Positions 19,832 to 30,232 of a stretch of DNA of 64,000 nt are shown in pieces. The position numbers were made by a program, and so were the translations under genes. The notes under the pieces were generated by a model. It did not search any database. It had not been told where the DNA came from and worked only from the letters and a program-made list of their open reading frames with translations. Location of the stretch: assembly GCF_000374045.1 (NCBI RefSeq), contig NZ_KB893315.1:124111-188110 (forward strand), in the 5' to 3' direction. This stretch comes from Segetibacter koreensis DSM 18137. GTDB taxonomy: Bacteria; Bacteroidota; Bacteroidia; Chitinophagales; Chitinophagaceae. Position 1 is the stretch's first letter. Every line of letters starts with the position of its first letter.

Positions 19832-19969
19832 GTAAGTCTAGATTTTATTCAGGAAGCTTTAGGTCATGGTAGTCCTGCTGTGACAGAGCACTATTTAAAT
19901 GCATTCGAAGATCCGGTTTCATACAAGCATATCGATAAACTAAACCAATATTTTAAGGGGTCAAATTAA
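19832..19969 (+). pseudogene. C-terminal remnant of a tyrosine recombinase
   Basis: This frame encodes 45 residues with the typical end of a Bacteroidota integrase: SLDFIQEALGHGSPAVTEHY, in which the catalytic His of LGH and the nucleophile Tyr are kept, then a polar tail and a stop at 19969. Upstream of 19832 related residues (ASEML, KNRRV) can be found only by changing frame, and no start codon or other catalytic motif exists. It is a decayed fragment, left by an earlier element or by recombination between integrase genes. Confidence 0.75.
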
Positions 19970-20450
19970 CTCCTAGTGTTTCCCTCACCACAATTCTTTT
20001 TTTTACTTTTTGAGATATTAATATTTGTAGTGTTTGAATTTTTTTTTGTCCTTTTTTTTAATTTTTGCAAAGTTTCTTTTACTTTTGTGTTGTATTAATA
20101 AGAGCAAATTCTTGTTATTTATTCATATCAGAGAGCTTTCTAAAGCACTCTTAGGACCCCAAATATATTTCGTTTTAGAACTGTTGATAGCGTTCATTAC
20201 TTAGCTATTACATGCATCACGTAGTGCAAGTAGGAATTCAACTTTCTGAAGCAACTAGATTACCTCTATTGTATAAATTTAATTGTAAGATTAGCAGAAG
20301 TAATCTATAGTAATCTTTTGCTTTTTTTAATGATCATGCGTTAACGTATCGACATTACAGTATTATGGCTGTTTACAATCAATGGATTTGTGTGTAGATA
20401 GTAATTTAATTGCAAATAGTACACTGATTATTTAACTAAAAAGTTATAAA
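19970..20450. other. AT-rich intergenic region, no gene seen
   Basis: About 480 bp with long T runs. A TACTTTTG box near 20080-20095 matches the Bacteroidota -7 element, but no TTG stands at the proper distance. No ORF of plausible composition is seen. Confidence 0.45.
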
Positions 20451-20831
20451 ATGTTATACAGCGAACAAATATTTTCAACTATTACTTCAGATAACACCTT
20501 CTACAGTTATAGGAAAATTGAGCAGTTTCTGAACAAGGCGTCGAACAGTCAAAGAGCATGGTTCTTTGCAGGGCAGGAAGCCGGCCTTTTTGAAAAGGAC
20601 GACTATTCGAAAAAGCACGAATATTTAATTTGTGAAGATGCCAAGCATATGTTTCATTGTATAAGAAACGGCGTTGTTACTCCAGGGGACGATGAGAGCG
20701 TAAATGACGCTCCACTTAGTATTGACGAGGTAGTGGTAACGCCTGAAAACTTTTACAAAATCTGCTGCATAATTCTGAGTGAAGTAGCACGGCAGGATCG
20801 TGAAAAGTACATGTTATACTTCGAGGAATAA
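20451..20831 (+). CDS. hypothetical protein
   Basis: A 126-residue acidic soluble protein without signal peptide or transmembrane segment. The N-terminal half is helical (YRKIEQFLNKASNSQRAWFF), and the middle has a DDESVND acidic patch. I do not recognise a family. It is the first intact gene of the island, upstream of the KilAC-like and AAA ATPase genes, and might be an accessory or regulatory protein of that module. Confidence 0.5.
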   Translation: MLYSEQIFSTITSDNTFYSYRKIEQFLNKASNSQRAWFFAGQEAGLFEKDDYSKKHEYLICEDAKHMFHCIRNGVVTPGDDESVNDAPLSIDEVVVTPENFYKICCIILSEVARQDREKYMLYFEE

Positions 20832-20999
20832 GTAAAGCGTTTAAGAGAAACAAATAATAAACTAGTCATATTTAAAAACCAAATAAAGTCATGTAAAAAA
20901 AACAGTCATATTTATTGTAAGCAAAGTCATAAGGTGAGATTTATGGGCTTAGCAGTGTACATCAACTACTGAAATAGAATTAATTAACGGGCAGCTTGT

Positions 21000-21422
21000 A
21001 TGGAATTTACCGCAGGGTGCTTAAAAACAGTTAGTATGGTGGTGATAACAAAACAAACACGCCCGGCCAATGGTTGGCGAATTAAAGAATGCATGCGGAT
21101 TTTGAGAAATAAATATGAAATTAAGTTCGGCCGTAGACAAATCTTAAGGCTGCTACGCCTAACCGACGTTATTGATGAAGATAATAATGTTTTAGGGGGT
21201 TATAGGAGTTTGATGTTATTTCAACATCAAGCTATTTACGTAGCCAAGGAGTCGCTAAGAGTGGTTGCAGGTTATAGAGAGTTATTTTTAACTAAAAGAG
21301 GAATTGTGTTCGTTGGCAGATTGTTACAAATGCTTCCAAATGTTCCTTTGACACAAGAATTTTGCGACTTTCTTAAAAAGTATAGGTTATTAGCGGTAAG
21401 AAAGGAGGTAAAAGATCAATAA
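21000..21422 (+). CDS. KilAC-like antirepressor-type protein
   Basis: A 140-residue basic protein. From about residue 40 the pattern FGRRQILRLLRLTDVIDED followed by a variable loop, a beta stretch and LTKRGIVFVGRLLQ resembles the C-terminal KilAC domain of phage antirepressors, which binds DNA or other regulators. The resemblance is from pattern alone, and the first 30 residues are not recognisable. The stop overlaps the region where the AAA ATPase gene begins, suggesting translational coupling. Confidence 0.45.
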   Translation: MEFTAGCLKTVSMVVITKQTRPANGWRIKECMRILRNKYEIKFGRRQILRLLRLTDVIDEDNNVLGGYRSLMLFQHQAIYVAKESLRVVAGYRELFLTKRGIVFVGRLLQMLPNVPLTQEFCDFLKKYRLLAVRKEVKDQ

Positions 21423-21441
21423 GGAAAGTACAAATAATTTA

Positions 21442-22536
21442 TTGGAGGTTGGAATTGATTGTGAAAAAGATGGATCACAATCAGATGTAGAAAAAAAGAA
21501 GTTCTTTGAAATTGACGACGAAGTTGCAACGGATGCAAAAACTGGAAAGGTAGATAGTGAAGCAATTATTAAGGAAAAGCCAAGTTATGTTTTTTGTGCG
21601 TCAGAGCTAATAGCAAAACAGGTAAGTGAAATGCCGACATTATTAAAGCCATTTCTGCCTCAGGTAGGAATTGCAGTTATGGCGGGCTCAAGTGATACAG
21701 GCAAATCAGCGTGGTTGAGACAACTAGCAACTGCGATAGTTTTAAATCAGGCAGAATTTATAAGTTTTAAACTTACTGCTACACATCATTCAGCAATTTA
21801 TGTATCCACCGAAGATGATGAAAATTCGATTGCATATTTACTAAAGAAACAAAATGGTGAACAGCTAACACCGGAGAAATTTAAGGGCTTGCGTTTTATA
21901 TTCGAGACTGATAACCTTTTAAAAAGGTTAAATTTAGAGTTATCGAGAATGCCAGCGGATATTGTAATAGTTGATACCCTCACTGATGTATTTGGTTCGA
22001 ATGATTTTAATAATGCATTAGTAGTGCGTAGTTTTTTACAACAGTACCAAAAGTTAGCATTAAAACATCAGTGTTTGGTTGTTTTCAACCACCATCTTGC
22101 AAAAGCCAAAGAATATTCTGTGCCAAGTAAAAACGCAGTATTGGGTTCGATGGCTATTGAAAGCAAGGCACGAATACTGCTGGAGTTAAGAAAAGACCGG
22201 TTTGATAATAACCTAAGGCATCTTATAGCATTAAAAGGTAACTACCTGCCTGCTAAAGACAAGCAAGCTTCGACTGTTTTGCAATTTAACGAACAAATGG
22301 TATTTACTAATACAGGTAAAACTGTAGTAATTGAAGAGTTAGCCGGGAGCAGAAATTGTAATGAAACAGGAGAACTTAAAGCAAAAGCGGCTGAACTAAA
22401 AAAGAAGGGTGAAAGCGTGAGAGATATAGCAAAAATGCTAGAGAAAGAATTTAATGTTCCGGTAGGTAAAAGTACAGTGGGAGAATGGGTTAAAGGTGTA
22501 GCCTCGGAAGAACCTGCTAAACCAGGAGTAGATTAA
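21442..22536 (+). CDS. RepA-like AAA ATPase with C-terminal HTH
   Basis: About 364 residues. The Walker A motif AGSSDTGKSAW lies near residue 80 and Walker B VIVDTLTDVFG near 177. The NHHLAK motif near 205 is typical of the RepA/AAA_25 hexameric helicase group of plasmids and integrative elements. Residues 315-355 form a helix-turn-helix (ESVRDIAKMLEKEFNVPVG). No ATG exists before the ATPase core: the choices are TTG at 21442 or a rare ATC at 21415 that follows a strong AAAGGAGGT (21401-21409) inside the preceding gene. A frame stop at 21409-21411 limits the N-terminus. It probably initiates replication or unwinding of the excised island. Confidence 0.75.
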   Translation: MEVGIDCEKDGSQSDVEKKKFFEIDDEVATDAKTGKVDSEAIIKEKPSYVFCASELIAKQVSEMPTLLKPFLPQVGIAVMAGSSDTGKSAWLRQLATAIVLNQAEFISFKLTATHHSAIYVSTEDDENSIAYLLKKQNGEQLTPEKFKGLRFIFETDNLLKRLNLELSRMPADIVIVDTLTDVFGSNDFNNALVVRSFLQQYQKLALKHQCLVVFNHHLAKAKEYSVPSKNAVLGSMAIESKARILLELRKDRFDNNLRHLIALKGNYLPAKDKQASTVLQFNEQMVFTNTGKTVVIEELAGSRNCNETGELKAKAAELKKKGESVRDIAKMLEKEFNVPVGKSTVGEWVKGVASEEPAKPGVD

Positions 22537-22583
22537 ATTTAGGAGTTATTAAAACTTCCATTGGTTTCTTACCAAGAACATAC

Positions 22584-22623
22584 TGTCCGCGTGCATATAC
22601 TAAGTGAAATGGACGGACGGACA
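22584..22623. repeat. island palindrome, copy 1
   Basis: TGTCCG at the left pairs with CGGACA at the right, the right arm being extended by an extra GGAC unit. It lies 48 bp after the AAA ATPase stop. Confidence 0.7.
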
Positions 22624-22687
22624 ACAGGAGGGGGAAAGGTTATCATGTTCCCCCTCATTTTTTAAACTTTTATAAAATACTTATTAT

Positions 22688-23116
22688 ATGAATTTAAATG
22701 AAAATTCAGATGAAATTGACGAAACAAACAAAGATTTTAATCCAACCACAGTCTTAACTTTTTATAATGTAATGGATTTACTAGTAAATGAATATGAGAT
22801 TGAACCAGTATGCGCTCCCTTTTTCTGGGATTTTTTAGGCATCTTATTTCACATTGACCCCTCGCTAGAACCTATTATTTTTAAAGAGGGTGATATGGCA
22901 AGTACATTTGAAACGAAAGAACTTCTGGGTGAAGATAATATTTATTTAACAGGAGAAGTACCGGTTTTTACTGAGAATATGGTGCGAGCACTTGCTATCG
23001 AAATTAAAAAACATGATTTGCTGTATAAGGAATTCTGTCGACACGGTTTTATTTCATTCTTGGATGGAAGCTATAGAGTAGGAGGAGCTTTTGGGAAAGA
23101 TTATAAAGAAAACTAG
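22688..23116 (+). CDS. hypothetical acidic protein
   Basis: A 142-residue strongly acidic soluble protein (ENSDEIDETNKDF at the start) with aromatic-rich stretches such as CAPFFWDFLGILFHIDP. No signal peptide, transmembrane helix or known domain is seen. It starts 65 bp after palindrome copy 1. The acidic character would fit a DNA-mimic or phage early protein, but that is speculation. Confidence 0.5.
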   Translation: MNLNENSDEIDETNKDFNPTTVLTFYNVMDLLVNEYEIEPVCAPFFWDFLGILFHIDPSLEPIIFKEGDMASTFETKELLGEDNIYLTGEVPVFTENMVRALAIEIKKHDLLYKEFCRHGFISFLDGSYRVGGAFGKDYKEN

Positions 23117-23208
23117 ATTATCATGCAACCAACTGTTAAATATAAATAAAGGCAACAATTGGTTCATTTATTTCTTATTTCCCTTAACGGCCATGACAAT
23201 AGCGAAGG

Positions 23209-23247
23209 TGTCCGTCCACAATACTCCTAGGGATAGCTGGACGGACA
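23209..23247. repeat. island palindrome, copy 2
   Basis: A perfect 10-bp stem, TGTCCGTCCA / TGGACGGACA, with a 19-nt loop containing CTCCTAGGGAT. Confidence 0.8.
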
Positions 23248-23459
23248 TTTTTAAAACAATTATCTCATACCTCACTGATTATATACTAATAGCTATTTTT
23301 TGCAATAGTGTAGGTTATACTAGTTTGTCCTATATACTTAAGTATATCTTCCTCGTTCTTCTTCCTGATAAAATTTCGATGGGTGAAAAATTGAAAGCGT
23401 TGTTATAAACCTAGCTTCATGGTTATACCGCATCGATCATAAGATTAAATTTTTATATA

Positions 23460-24170
23460 ATGGCATTATCAAATATAGAGTGGACACAGATGACTTGGAA
23501 TCCAACAACCGGATGTACCAAAGTTTCTGCAGGTTGTAAATACTGTTATGCAGAAGGACTTTCCTTACGACTGCAAACAGATAAAGTAAATAAATATCGT
23601 AATGGTTTTAAGGTTACACTACATGAATATGAATTAGCAACTCCTTATAAGTGGAAAACACCTCAGCTTGTTTTTGTAAATTCTATGAGCGATTTATTTC
23701 ATCCGGATATTCCTACTGATTTTATCGAACGAGTTTTTAACGTAATGAATGAAACACCACAACACACCTACCAAATACTGACGAAAAGAGATGAAAGACT
23801 GCTACAAGTATGTGCAGAATTAAACTGGACTCAGAATATATGGATGGGAGTTTCTGTGGAGGATGAAAGAGTAATTTCCAGAATTGATTCATTAAGAAAA
23901 ACAAATGCAGCAGTAAAATTCCTATCCTGTGAACCACTAATAGGGCCATTGCCAAATCTAAACTTGGAAAATATTGATTGGGTAATTGTAGGTGGAGAGA
24001 GTGGACTTACACCGAGACCTATGCAGAAAGAATGGGTTTTGGATATTTTCCGGAAATGCCGAGCATCAAGCATTCCCTTTTTCTTCAAACAATGGGGTGG
24101 CAAAGATAAAAAGGCAGCTGGTAGGTTACTTAATGGTAGGACTTACGACGAGATGCCTGAAATAAGTTGA
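23460..24170 (+). CDS. DUF5131 / phage Gp37-Gp68 family protein
   Basis: A 236-residue protein with the family start [20 protein letters not shown] and a radical-SAM-like CxxxxxxxCxYC cluster (Cys in [16 protein letters not shown], residues 19-30). [33 protein letters not shown] and GGESG motifs follow in the usual order, and the C-terminal FFFKQWGG is present. The length is the usual one. The family occurs in phages and genomic islands; a radical SAM-type reaction has been suggested for it but the substrate is unknown. In other genomes it often neighbours a three-Cys-motif partner gene; the next gene here does not look like one. Confidence 0.85.
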   Translation: MALSNIEWTQMTWNPTTGCTKVSAGCKYCYAEGLSLRLQTDKVNKYRNGFKVTLHEYELATPYKWKTPQLVFVNSMSDLFHPDIPTDFIERVFNVMNETPQHTYQILTKRDERLLQVCAELNWTQNIWMGVSVEDERVISRIDSLRKTNAAVKFLSCEPLIGPLPNLNLENIDWVIVGGESGLTPRPMQKEWVLDIFRKCRASSIPFFFKQWGGKDKKAAGRLLNGRTYDEMPEIS

Positions 24171-24306
24171 TTAAGTGCTTCTAAAGATCAAACGGGTGGT
24201 TGTATTCCTCTATTTTTTGCAAAAGTAAACTCAGTAAACATATTTATAGAGGAGTATAGCCATTTGTTTAATGAGACACGAATTGTAAATTTTAAAACAA
24301 TATGTT

Positions 24307-24816
24307 ATGACAGATATAAATATACCGCTAACTGATAAAGTATTAGCAAAAGCAAAAGAACTTAAGATTACTCCAAAATTATTATATATAATGATTGGTG
24401 GTGCAGCAGAAACATTTTTAAATAAATGGAATTGGGAGGAGCAGGAAGATAAAATTTTAAAATGTTATTTCAAATCTTTAAAGCAAGATTTGTGGAATAC
24501 AGCACAGGAGCAACTGAAGCACAAAAGGGAATCAATGAGAGAGGCAGGGATTGTGGCACATTCAAAGTTTAATATGGAGGAATTATACATGTATAAAAAT
24601 GTAACAGAAAAAGACATATCTCGATTTGCGGAAGGAATAGAAGTTACTTATGTGGTTATTGGAGCTATAGAGTACATGAATAAAGAAATAAAAAAAATGA
24701 AAGCCAAATACCGAATTAACAATTTAGTTAAGTTAGCTCAATACTTATGTCCAGATGAAGTTAAGCAAATGGAAAAGCTTGCTGTTATCATGCACAATGA
24801 TTTTAAATATAATTAA
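24307..24816 (+). CDS. hypothetical alpha-helical protein
   Basis: A 169-residue, Lys-rich, mostly helical cytosolic protein (LTDKVLAKAKELKITPKLLY at the N-terminus, which could form a helix-turn-helix). No domain I can name. It stands between the DUF5131 gene and the restriction operon, followed after 37 bp by palindrome copy 3. Confidence 0.5.
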   Translation: MTDINIPLTDKVLAKAKELKITPKLLYIMIGGAAETFLNKWNWEEQEDKILKCYFKSLKQDLWNTAQEQLKHKRESMREAGIVAHSKFNMEELYMYKNVTEKDISRFAEGIEVTYVVIGAIEYMNKEIKKMKAKYRINNLVKLAQYLCPDEVKQMEKLAVIMHNDFKYN

Positions 24817-24852
24817 GTTATAACGGTTTTAAGATAGACTTCTTCTTGAGCT

Positions 24853-24896
24853 AACGTCCGTCCAGAATATTCTATAAGGATAAAATGGACGGACGT
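24853..24896. repeat. island palindrome, copy 3 (terminator-like)
   Basis: A perfect 12-bp stem, AACGTCCGTCCA / TGGACGGACGTT, followed by a T run. It separates the left module from the restriction operon and can act as a terminator. Confidence 0.85.
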
Positions 24897-25027
24897 TTTT
24901 ATTTTACATACAGTCGTAATCTAATAATCTTAAATTCCCCTACTTATTTTTTATTGCACTCCGTTGCTTTTGTTTACTTTTTCCAATTATTTTTACCCAT
25001 ATTGCCATAAAAAGTGCAGAATTTACT

Positions 25028-27103
25028 ATGTTGGATAAGCTAACCTTACAATCTCCAGACCTTGTTTCTGAGAATATACAAAAGATTGCCACCCTTTTCC
25101 CTAACTGTGTTACAGAAACAGCCAATGGAAAAGCAATTGACTTTGACCAACTACGCCAAGAGTTGAATCCAGATATTGTTGAAAGCACTAAAGAACGTTA
25201 CCGTTTGGAATGGCCGGGCAAGCGGGAAGCTATTGTAACAGCAAACTTACCTACTACTAAAACCTTACGGCCGATTAAAGAAGAAAGTGTTGACTTTGAC
25301 AACACTCAGAACCTATACATTGAAGGAGACAATTTAGAAGTATTAAAACTGTTGCAGGAGAGCTATTTGGGCAAAATAAAAATGATTTATATAGACCCGC
25401 CCTACAACACCGGAAATGACTTTATATACAAGGATAATTTCGTGCAAGACAAAGCACAATTTGAATTTGATAGTGGATTAAAAGACGAATACAACCAGAG
25501 GCTTGTTCCTAATTCGGAATCGAATGGCAGATACCATAGCGATTGGCTTACGATGATATATCCTCGGCTCAAGTTAGCAAGGAATTTATTGAAGGATGAT
25601 GGGGTTCTTTTTATAAGCATTGATGATAATGAAGTTCATAATCTTAAAAAGGTATGTGATGAAATCTATGGGGAAATAAATTTTGTGGCAGATATATGTG
25701 TGGTAAATAACTTGAAAGGAAGAAATGATAAGAGATATATTGCAACAGCGAATGAACGTTTGCTAATGTATGTGAAAACGGATTTTTATGAAGAAGTGGG
25801 TCTTAGGTTGCCTGATACCAGAATAAATGAATTTAATAACGAAGATAATATTGGTAAATACCGAGAGCTCGGTTTAAGGAAAAGAGGGGGTGCAGATACA
25901 AGGCAAGCTCGTCCGAACATGTTTTTTCCACTTTTTGTAAATCCAAAAACTGGCGAGGTTAGTGTTGAAAAATCGGATAGCTTTTCAAAAGAAGTTCTTC
26001 CAAGAAAATCTGATAATTCTGATGGGTGTTGGCGATGGGGAAAAGAGACGGCCAGACTAAAAATTAAAACACTAATTGGTAGAGCAGTAAGTGGTGGATC
26101 AAAATGGGATGTTTTCGAGAAAGATTATCTCGAAACAGATGGCGAGTTAAGGAAGATAAAACCAAAATCAGTTTTTTCCGGTACAAGCTATTCGACGGAT
26201 CGAGCAACAAAAGAATATAGGAGTTTATTAAGTGAAGCAGAATTTAGCAGCCCAAAATCAGTTTCAATGCTATCGGATTTAATTGAATACGCTGTACCAA
26301 ATATAAATAGTGAAATAATTTTGGACTTCTTTTCTGGTTCTGCTACTACTGCACACGCAACTCTTAAGTTAAACGCTGAGGATAATGGTGACAGAAGATT
26401 TATTATGGTTCAACTACCAGAAAGTGTTGACATGTCAAGTAACACTTATAAAGCAGGTTTTAAGAACATTTGTGAGATTGGTAAAGAACGTATTCGTCGT
26501 GCAGGCATCTCAATTTCGAATGAATTGAAAGAGGAAGTACAACGTTTAGGACAAGAAAAAGAAAAATTAATTGCTGAAATTGATGAGGAACGATCTGAAA
26601 TTCTGCCAAGCATTGAAAAAATTGATGAATTAAATACAAGGATTGAAATTATTAGTACAAGCATTGATTTCAAAAATAATACTCTTTCTCATTTAGATAC
26701 TGGTTTCCGGGTATTCCGGGAAGACAGTAGTAATATGCAGGATGTTTATTACAAACCACAGGATTACAACCAACAAAACCTTGACCTTTTTGCTAATAAT
26801 ATAAAACCTGATAGAACACCGCAGGACTTATTAGCTCAAATCATGTTAATTTGGGGTTTGCCTTTACATTACTGTATAGAAACTTTAAGCATCCAGGATA
26901 AAAAGGTATTTAAAATAGCAGAAAACAGCCTTTTTGCCTGCTTTAATGATGGCATTGATGAAGCATTCGCCAAAGAAATTGCTACCTACCATCCATTGCG
27001 TATTGTGTTTAATGATGCCAGTTTTAAAGACGATACGGCTAAAGAAAATGTAAAACAATTGCTAAAGCAATTGTCACCTTTAACAGAAATGAAAGTAATA
27101 TAA
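25028..27103 (+). CDS. mod: type III restriction system DNA methyltransferase (Mod)
   Basis: A 691-residue adenine-N6 methyltransferase of the beta class: the catalytic DPPYNTG motif IDPPYNTGNDF lies near residue 120, the SAM-binding motif DFFSGSATTAHA near 434, and the target-recognition region between them. A coiled-coil segment (about 495-550) precedes a C-terminal domain. Such enzymes methylate one strand of a short asymmetric site and form the Mod2Res complex. The stop is three bases before the res start, so the operon is coupled. Intact by length and motifs; the recognition sequence cannot be read from sequence alone. Confidence 0.92.
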   Translation: MLDKLTLQSPDLVSENIQKIATLFPNCVTETANGKAIDFDQLRQELNPDIVESTKERYRLEWPGKREAIVTANLPTTKTLRPIKEESVDFDNTQNLYIEGDNLEVLKLLQESYLGKIKMIYIDPPYNTGNDFIYKDNFVQDKAQFEFDSGLKDEYNQRLVPNSESNGRYHSDWLTMIYPRLKLARNLLKDDGVLFISIDDNEVHNLKKVCDEIYGEINFVADICVVNNLKGRNDKRYIATANERLLMYVKTDFYEEVGLRLPDTRINEFNNEDNIGKYRELGLRKRGGADTRQARPNMFFPLFVNPKTGEVSVEKSDSFSKEVLPRKSDNSDGCWRWGKETARLKIKTLIGRAVSGGSKWDVFEKDYLETDGELRKIKPKSVFSGTSYSTDRATKEYRSLLSEAEFSSPKSVSMLSDLIEYAVPNINSEIILDFFSGSATTAHATLKLNAEDNGDRRFIMVQLPESVDMSSNTYKAGFKNICEIGKERIRRAGISISNELKEEVQRLGQEKEKLIAEIDEERSEILPSIEKIDELNTRIEIISTSIDFKNNTLSHLDTGFRVFREDSSNMQDVYYKPQDYNQQNLDLFANNIKPDRTPQDLLAQIMLIWGLPLHYCIETLSIQDKKVFKIAENSLFACFNDGIDEAFAKEIATYHPLRIVFNDASFKDDTAKENVKQLLKQLSPLTEMKVI

Positions 27104-27106
27104 AGG

Positions 27107-30100
27107 ATGCAATTACAATTTAAAGAACAACAGTTTCAATTAGATGCCGTTAATGCAGTAGTAAACTGTTTTGTGGGACAGTTGCCTAAAGAAAACCACT
27201 ATACGTTAGAATTAAGTACTGCTTTAATGCGTAAAACAAAGGAAGCTGCATTGGGCGTTAAAACCTTGGAATTTGATACTGAAATACAAACAGCGATTGG
27301 TTATAGAAATGCTGAAATAAAAATATCTGATGAACAATTGCTTATAAATGATCAGGTTCAAAAAGATAATGAAATCTCGGAGAGTAAACAATTAGAACGT
27401 ACAAAAGGCGTTAATAAAGGGTATAACCTTACTATAGAAATGGAAACAGGTACAGGTAAAACATATACCTACATCCGAACTATGTACGAGTTACATAAAA
27501 AGTACGGCTGGAGCAAGTTTATTATTATTGTACCAAGCATTGCCATCCGTGAGGGTGTATATAAATCGTTTGAAATTACTCAAACTCATTTCCAGGAAAT
27601 TTACAACCATAAGATAGTTCCCTTTATTTATAATTCTAGCCGTCCACAGGATATAGAAAACTTTGCGTCGGATAGCCGTATCAGTGTTATGATTATTAAT
27701 ACCCAGGCTTTTGCTTCAAGAGGTGCTGATGCAAGACGTATTTATTTTGAATTGGACCAGTTTGGAAGCAGAAGACCAATTGAAATAATTGCACAAACAA
27801 ACCCTATCATCATTATTGATGAACCGCAAAGCGTAGATGGTGAAGCAACTCTAAAGAGTATGCAAGATTTCAACCCATTGCTCACACTTCGTTACTCTGC
27901 CACCCATAAAGTCGAGTATAATAAAATCTTTAGGTTAGATGCTTTGGATGCTTACAATAAAAAGTTAGTTAAGAAAATTCAGGTAAAAGGTATCAGTTTA
28001 AAAGGTACAACCGGCACAAATGGTTACCTATACCTGGAACAGATAATATTAAGTAAAACAAAACCACCGGTAGCATTAATTGAGTATGAAAAACGAAGTG
28101 TCAATAACGAACCTAAAAGAGTGAGAGAGAGGTTAGAGAAGGGTGCAAACATATTTCAGCTTAGTGGCAATATGCAGCAGTACCAGCAATACACTATTCA
28201 GGAGATAGATGGATACCATAATAAAATTGTCATCAATGGTCAGGATATTTTCGCGGGTGAGGTGGTTGGAGACTATTATGAAAAAGACTTCCGGAGGATA
28301 CAAATCAGGGAAACAATTCTATCTCATCTTACAAAGGAGAAGCAGTTGTTTGATAAAGGCATAAAGGTTTTATCATTATTCTTTATTGATTCTGTTGACA
28401 AATACCGGGTGTACGATAAAGATGGTAATGAAGGAGTTGGTGAATATGCTAAAATATTTGAAGAAGAATATAACAAAGTGCGTAACGATTTCATGGATAT
28501 GTTTCATCAGGAATACAACGACTTCTTGCAAGAAACCGACCTCGGAAAAGTCCACAAAGGTTACTTACCGACCAATTATGCAAAGTATTTAGTACGGGAT
28601 GAAGCAGACAAAATTCACAACGGGTATTTCTCAATCGATAAGAGAAAAAAATTAATCGACCCTACAGTAAAACGTGGCAGTGATGATACAGATGATATAT
28701 CAGCATACGACCTTATAATGAAAGACAAAGAACGCTTACTTAGTTTTTCTGAACCTACTCGTTTCATCTTCTCACACTCTGCATTAAAGGAAGGGTGGGA
28801 TAATCCAAATGTCTTCCAGATTTGTGCATTAAAACATTCCGATGCTACAATTAGAAGGCGGCAGGAAGTAGGGCGAGGTATGCGTTTATGTGTTAATGAA
28901 GATGGTATTAGATTAGACTATGATACCATTGGCGAACAGGTACACGAAATAAATAAACTTACAGTTATTGCATCCGAAAGTTACGAGGCATTTGCAAAGG
29001 GCTTGCAAGATGAAATAGCAGCCGCACTGCAAAACCGACCTCAAAAAATAGAAGTAAAACTCTTCTTAGGCAAAGTATTGACGAATGAAAAAGGCGAACA
29101 ATTACGTCTAAATGATGCACAGGCAAACCTTTTAAACAATACACTCTTATATGAAAGAATAGCTGATATTAATGGTAAAATAACAGATACGGGCAAAACG
29201 CTAATAGAACAAAACAAAGTGCCGCTACCAGCTAACTTAGAGCCGTTTAGGAGTGATATTAATAAGTTGCTAACCTCAATATACACCGGCGAGCCCTTTG
29301 GAATTGATAATGACAGAAATATCAAAACAATAGCAATTAACTCGAATTTTTACAAGAAAGAGTTTCAGGCACTTTGGGAGAAAATTAACATTAAATCTAT
29401 ATACGAAGTCCGGTTTGATACAGCGAAATTGATTGAGGATAGCAGAAACAGAATTAATGCGGATTTAAATATAGCTGATAGAAGCTACGAAGTGAAGGAA
29501 GGTGTATTAGAACAGACGACAAAAGAAAAGATTGAAAACAACGAAGCCATTACAGTAATAGACAGGACCAACAAAAAACTAAGCACTGATATTTATACTA
29601 ATACTTTATACGATATAATTGGGGAAATAGTAGCTATTACTAATTTGAAAAGACAAACAATAGCAGACATATTAAAAAAAATTAGCCCTGTAAAATTCTT
29701 ATTAATTAGAAAGAACCCGGAGGAATTTATTGCAAAAAGTAGTAAGCTAATCAATGAAGTAAAGGCAAGTCTGATTTACAACAACATCGTATACCACAAG
29801 GTAGAAGATACATTTGATGCAAAAACTGTTTTTACCAATACCAAAGAGGCGCTGCGTAACGCTGAGATGCTTAAAAAGCATATTTACGATTACATTATAA
29901 CTGATAGTAAAATAGAAACAGCATTTGCCAAATCTTTAGACAATAGTACGGAAGTATCGGTTTACGCAAAATTGCCTAAGAACTTCTACATAACAACACC
30001 TGTTGCAAACTACAGTCCTGATTGGGTAATTGTATTTGATAAAGAAAAGGTAAGACACATCTATTTTGTTGCAGAAACGAAAGGCTCAGATTCGGACTTA

Positions 30101-30232
30101 GAGTTAAGAGAGATAGAAAAGTTGAAACTGCATTGCGCGGATGAACATTTTAAAGCAATCAGTAATACAGAGGTAGTATTTAAGAAAGTAAATAGCTACG
30201 AAAAGTTATTAGAAGTAGTACAATTAAAATAG
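27107..30232 (+). CDS. res: type III restriction endonuclease subunit (Res)
   Basis: A 1041-residue SF2 helicase-nuclease: Walker A METGTGKTYTYIR near residue 111, DEPQ box IIIIDEPQSVDG near 238, SATHK near 265, motif VI region RRRQEVGRGMRLCV near 584. A C-terminal PD-(D/E)xK-type nuclease has PDWVIVF near 970 and AETKG near 990. With Mod it would cut DNA lacking methylation after ATP-driven contact of two sites. Its last codon overlaps the start region of the following helicase gene. Confidence 0.92.
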   Translation: MQLQFKEQQFQLDAVNAVVNCFVGQLPKENHYTLELSTALMRKTKEAALGVKTLEFDTEIQTAIGYRNAEIKISDEQLLINDQVQKDNEISESKQLERTKGVNKGYNLTIEMETGTGKTYTYIRTMYELHKKYGWSKFIIIVPSIAIREGVYKSFEITQTHFQEIYNHKIVPFIYNSSRPQDIENFASDSRISVMIINTQAFASRGADARRIYFELDQFGSRRPIEIIAQTNPIIIIDEPQSVDGEATLKSMQDFNPLLTLRYSATHKVEYNKIFRLDALDAYNKKLVKKIQVKGISLKGTTGTNGYLYLEQIILSKTKPPVALIEYEKRSVNNEPKRVRERLEKGANIFQLSGNMQQYQQYTIQEIDGYHNKIVINGQDIFAGEVVGDYYEKDFRRIQIRETILSHLTKEKQLFDKGIKVLSLFFIDSVDKYRVYDKDGNEGVGEYAKIFEEEYNKVRNDFMDMFHQEYNDFLQETDLGKVHKGYLPTNYAKYLVRDEADKIHNGYFSIDKRKKLIDPTVKRGSDDTDDISAYDLIMKDKERLLSFSEPTRFIFSHSALKEGWDNPNVFQICALKHSDATIRRRQEVGRGMRLCVNEDGIRLDYDTIGEQVHEINKLTVIASESYEAFAKGLQDEIAAALQNRPQKIEVKLFLGKVLTNEKGEQLRLNDAQANLLNNTLLYERIADINGKITDTGKTLIEQNKVPLPANLEPFRSDINKLLTSIYTGEPFGIDNDRNIKTIAINSNFYKKEFQALWEKINIKSIYEVRFDTAKLIEDSRNRINADLNIADRSYEVKEGVLEQTTKEKIENNEAITVIDRTNKKLSTDIYTNTLYDIIGEIVAITNLKRQTIADILKKISPVKFLLIRKNPEEFIAKSSKLINEVKASLIYNNIVYHKVEDTFDAKTVFTNTKEALRNAEMLKKHIYDYIITDSKIETAFAKSLDNSTEVSVYAKLPKNFYITTPVANYSPDWVIVFDKEKVRHIYFVAETKGSDSDLELREIEKLKLHCADEHFKAISNTEVVFKKVNSYEKLLEVVQLK

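Noticed and set aside
23091-23408. 105-codon open frame overlapping the acidic hypothetical gene
   Set aside because: It contains a complete copy of the island palindrome in its middle, has no recognisable domain and poor spacing to its neighbour; probably chance.
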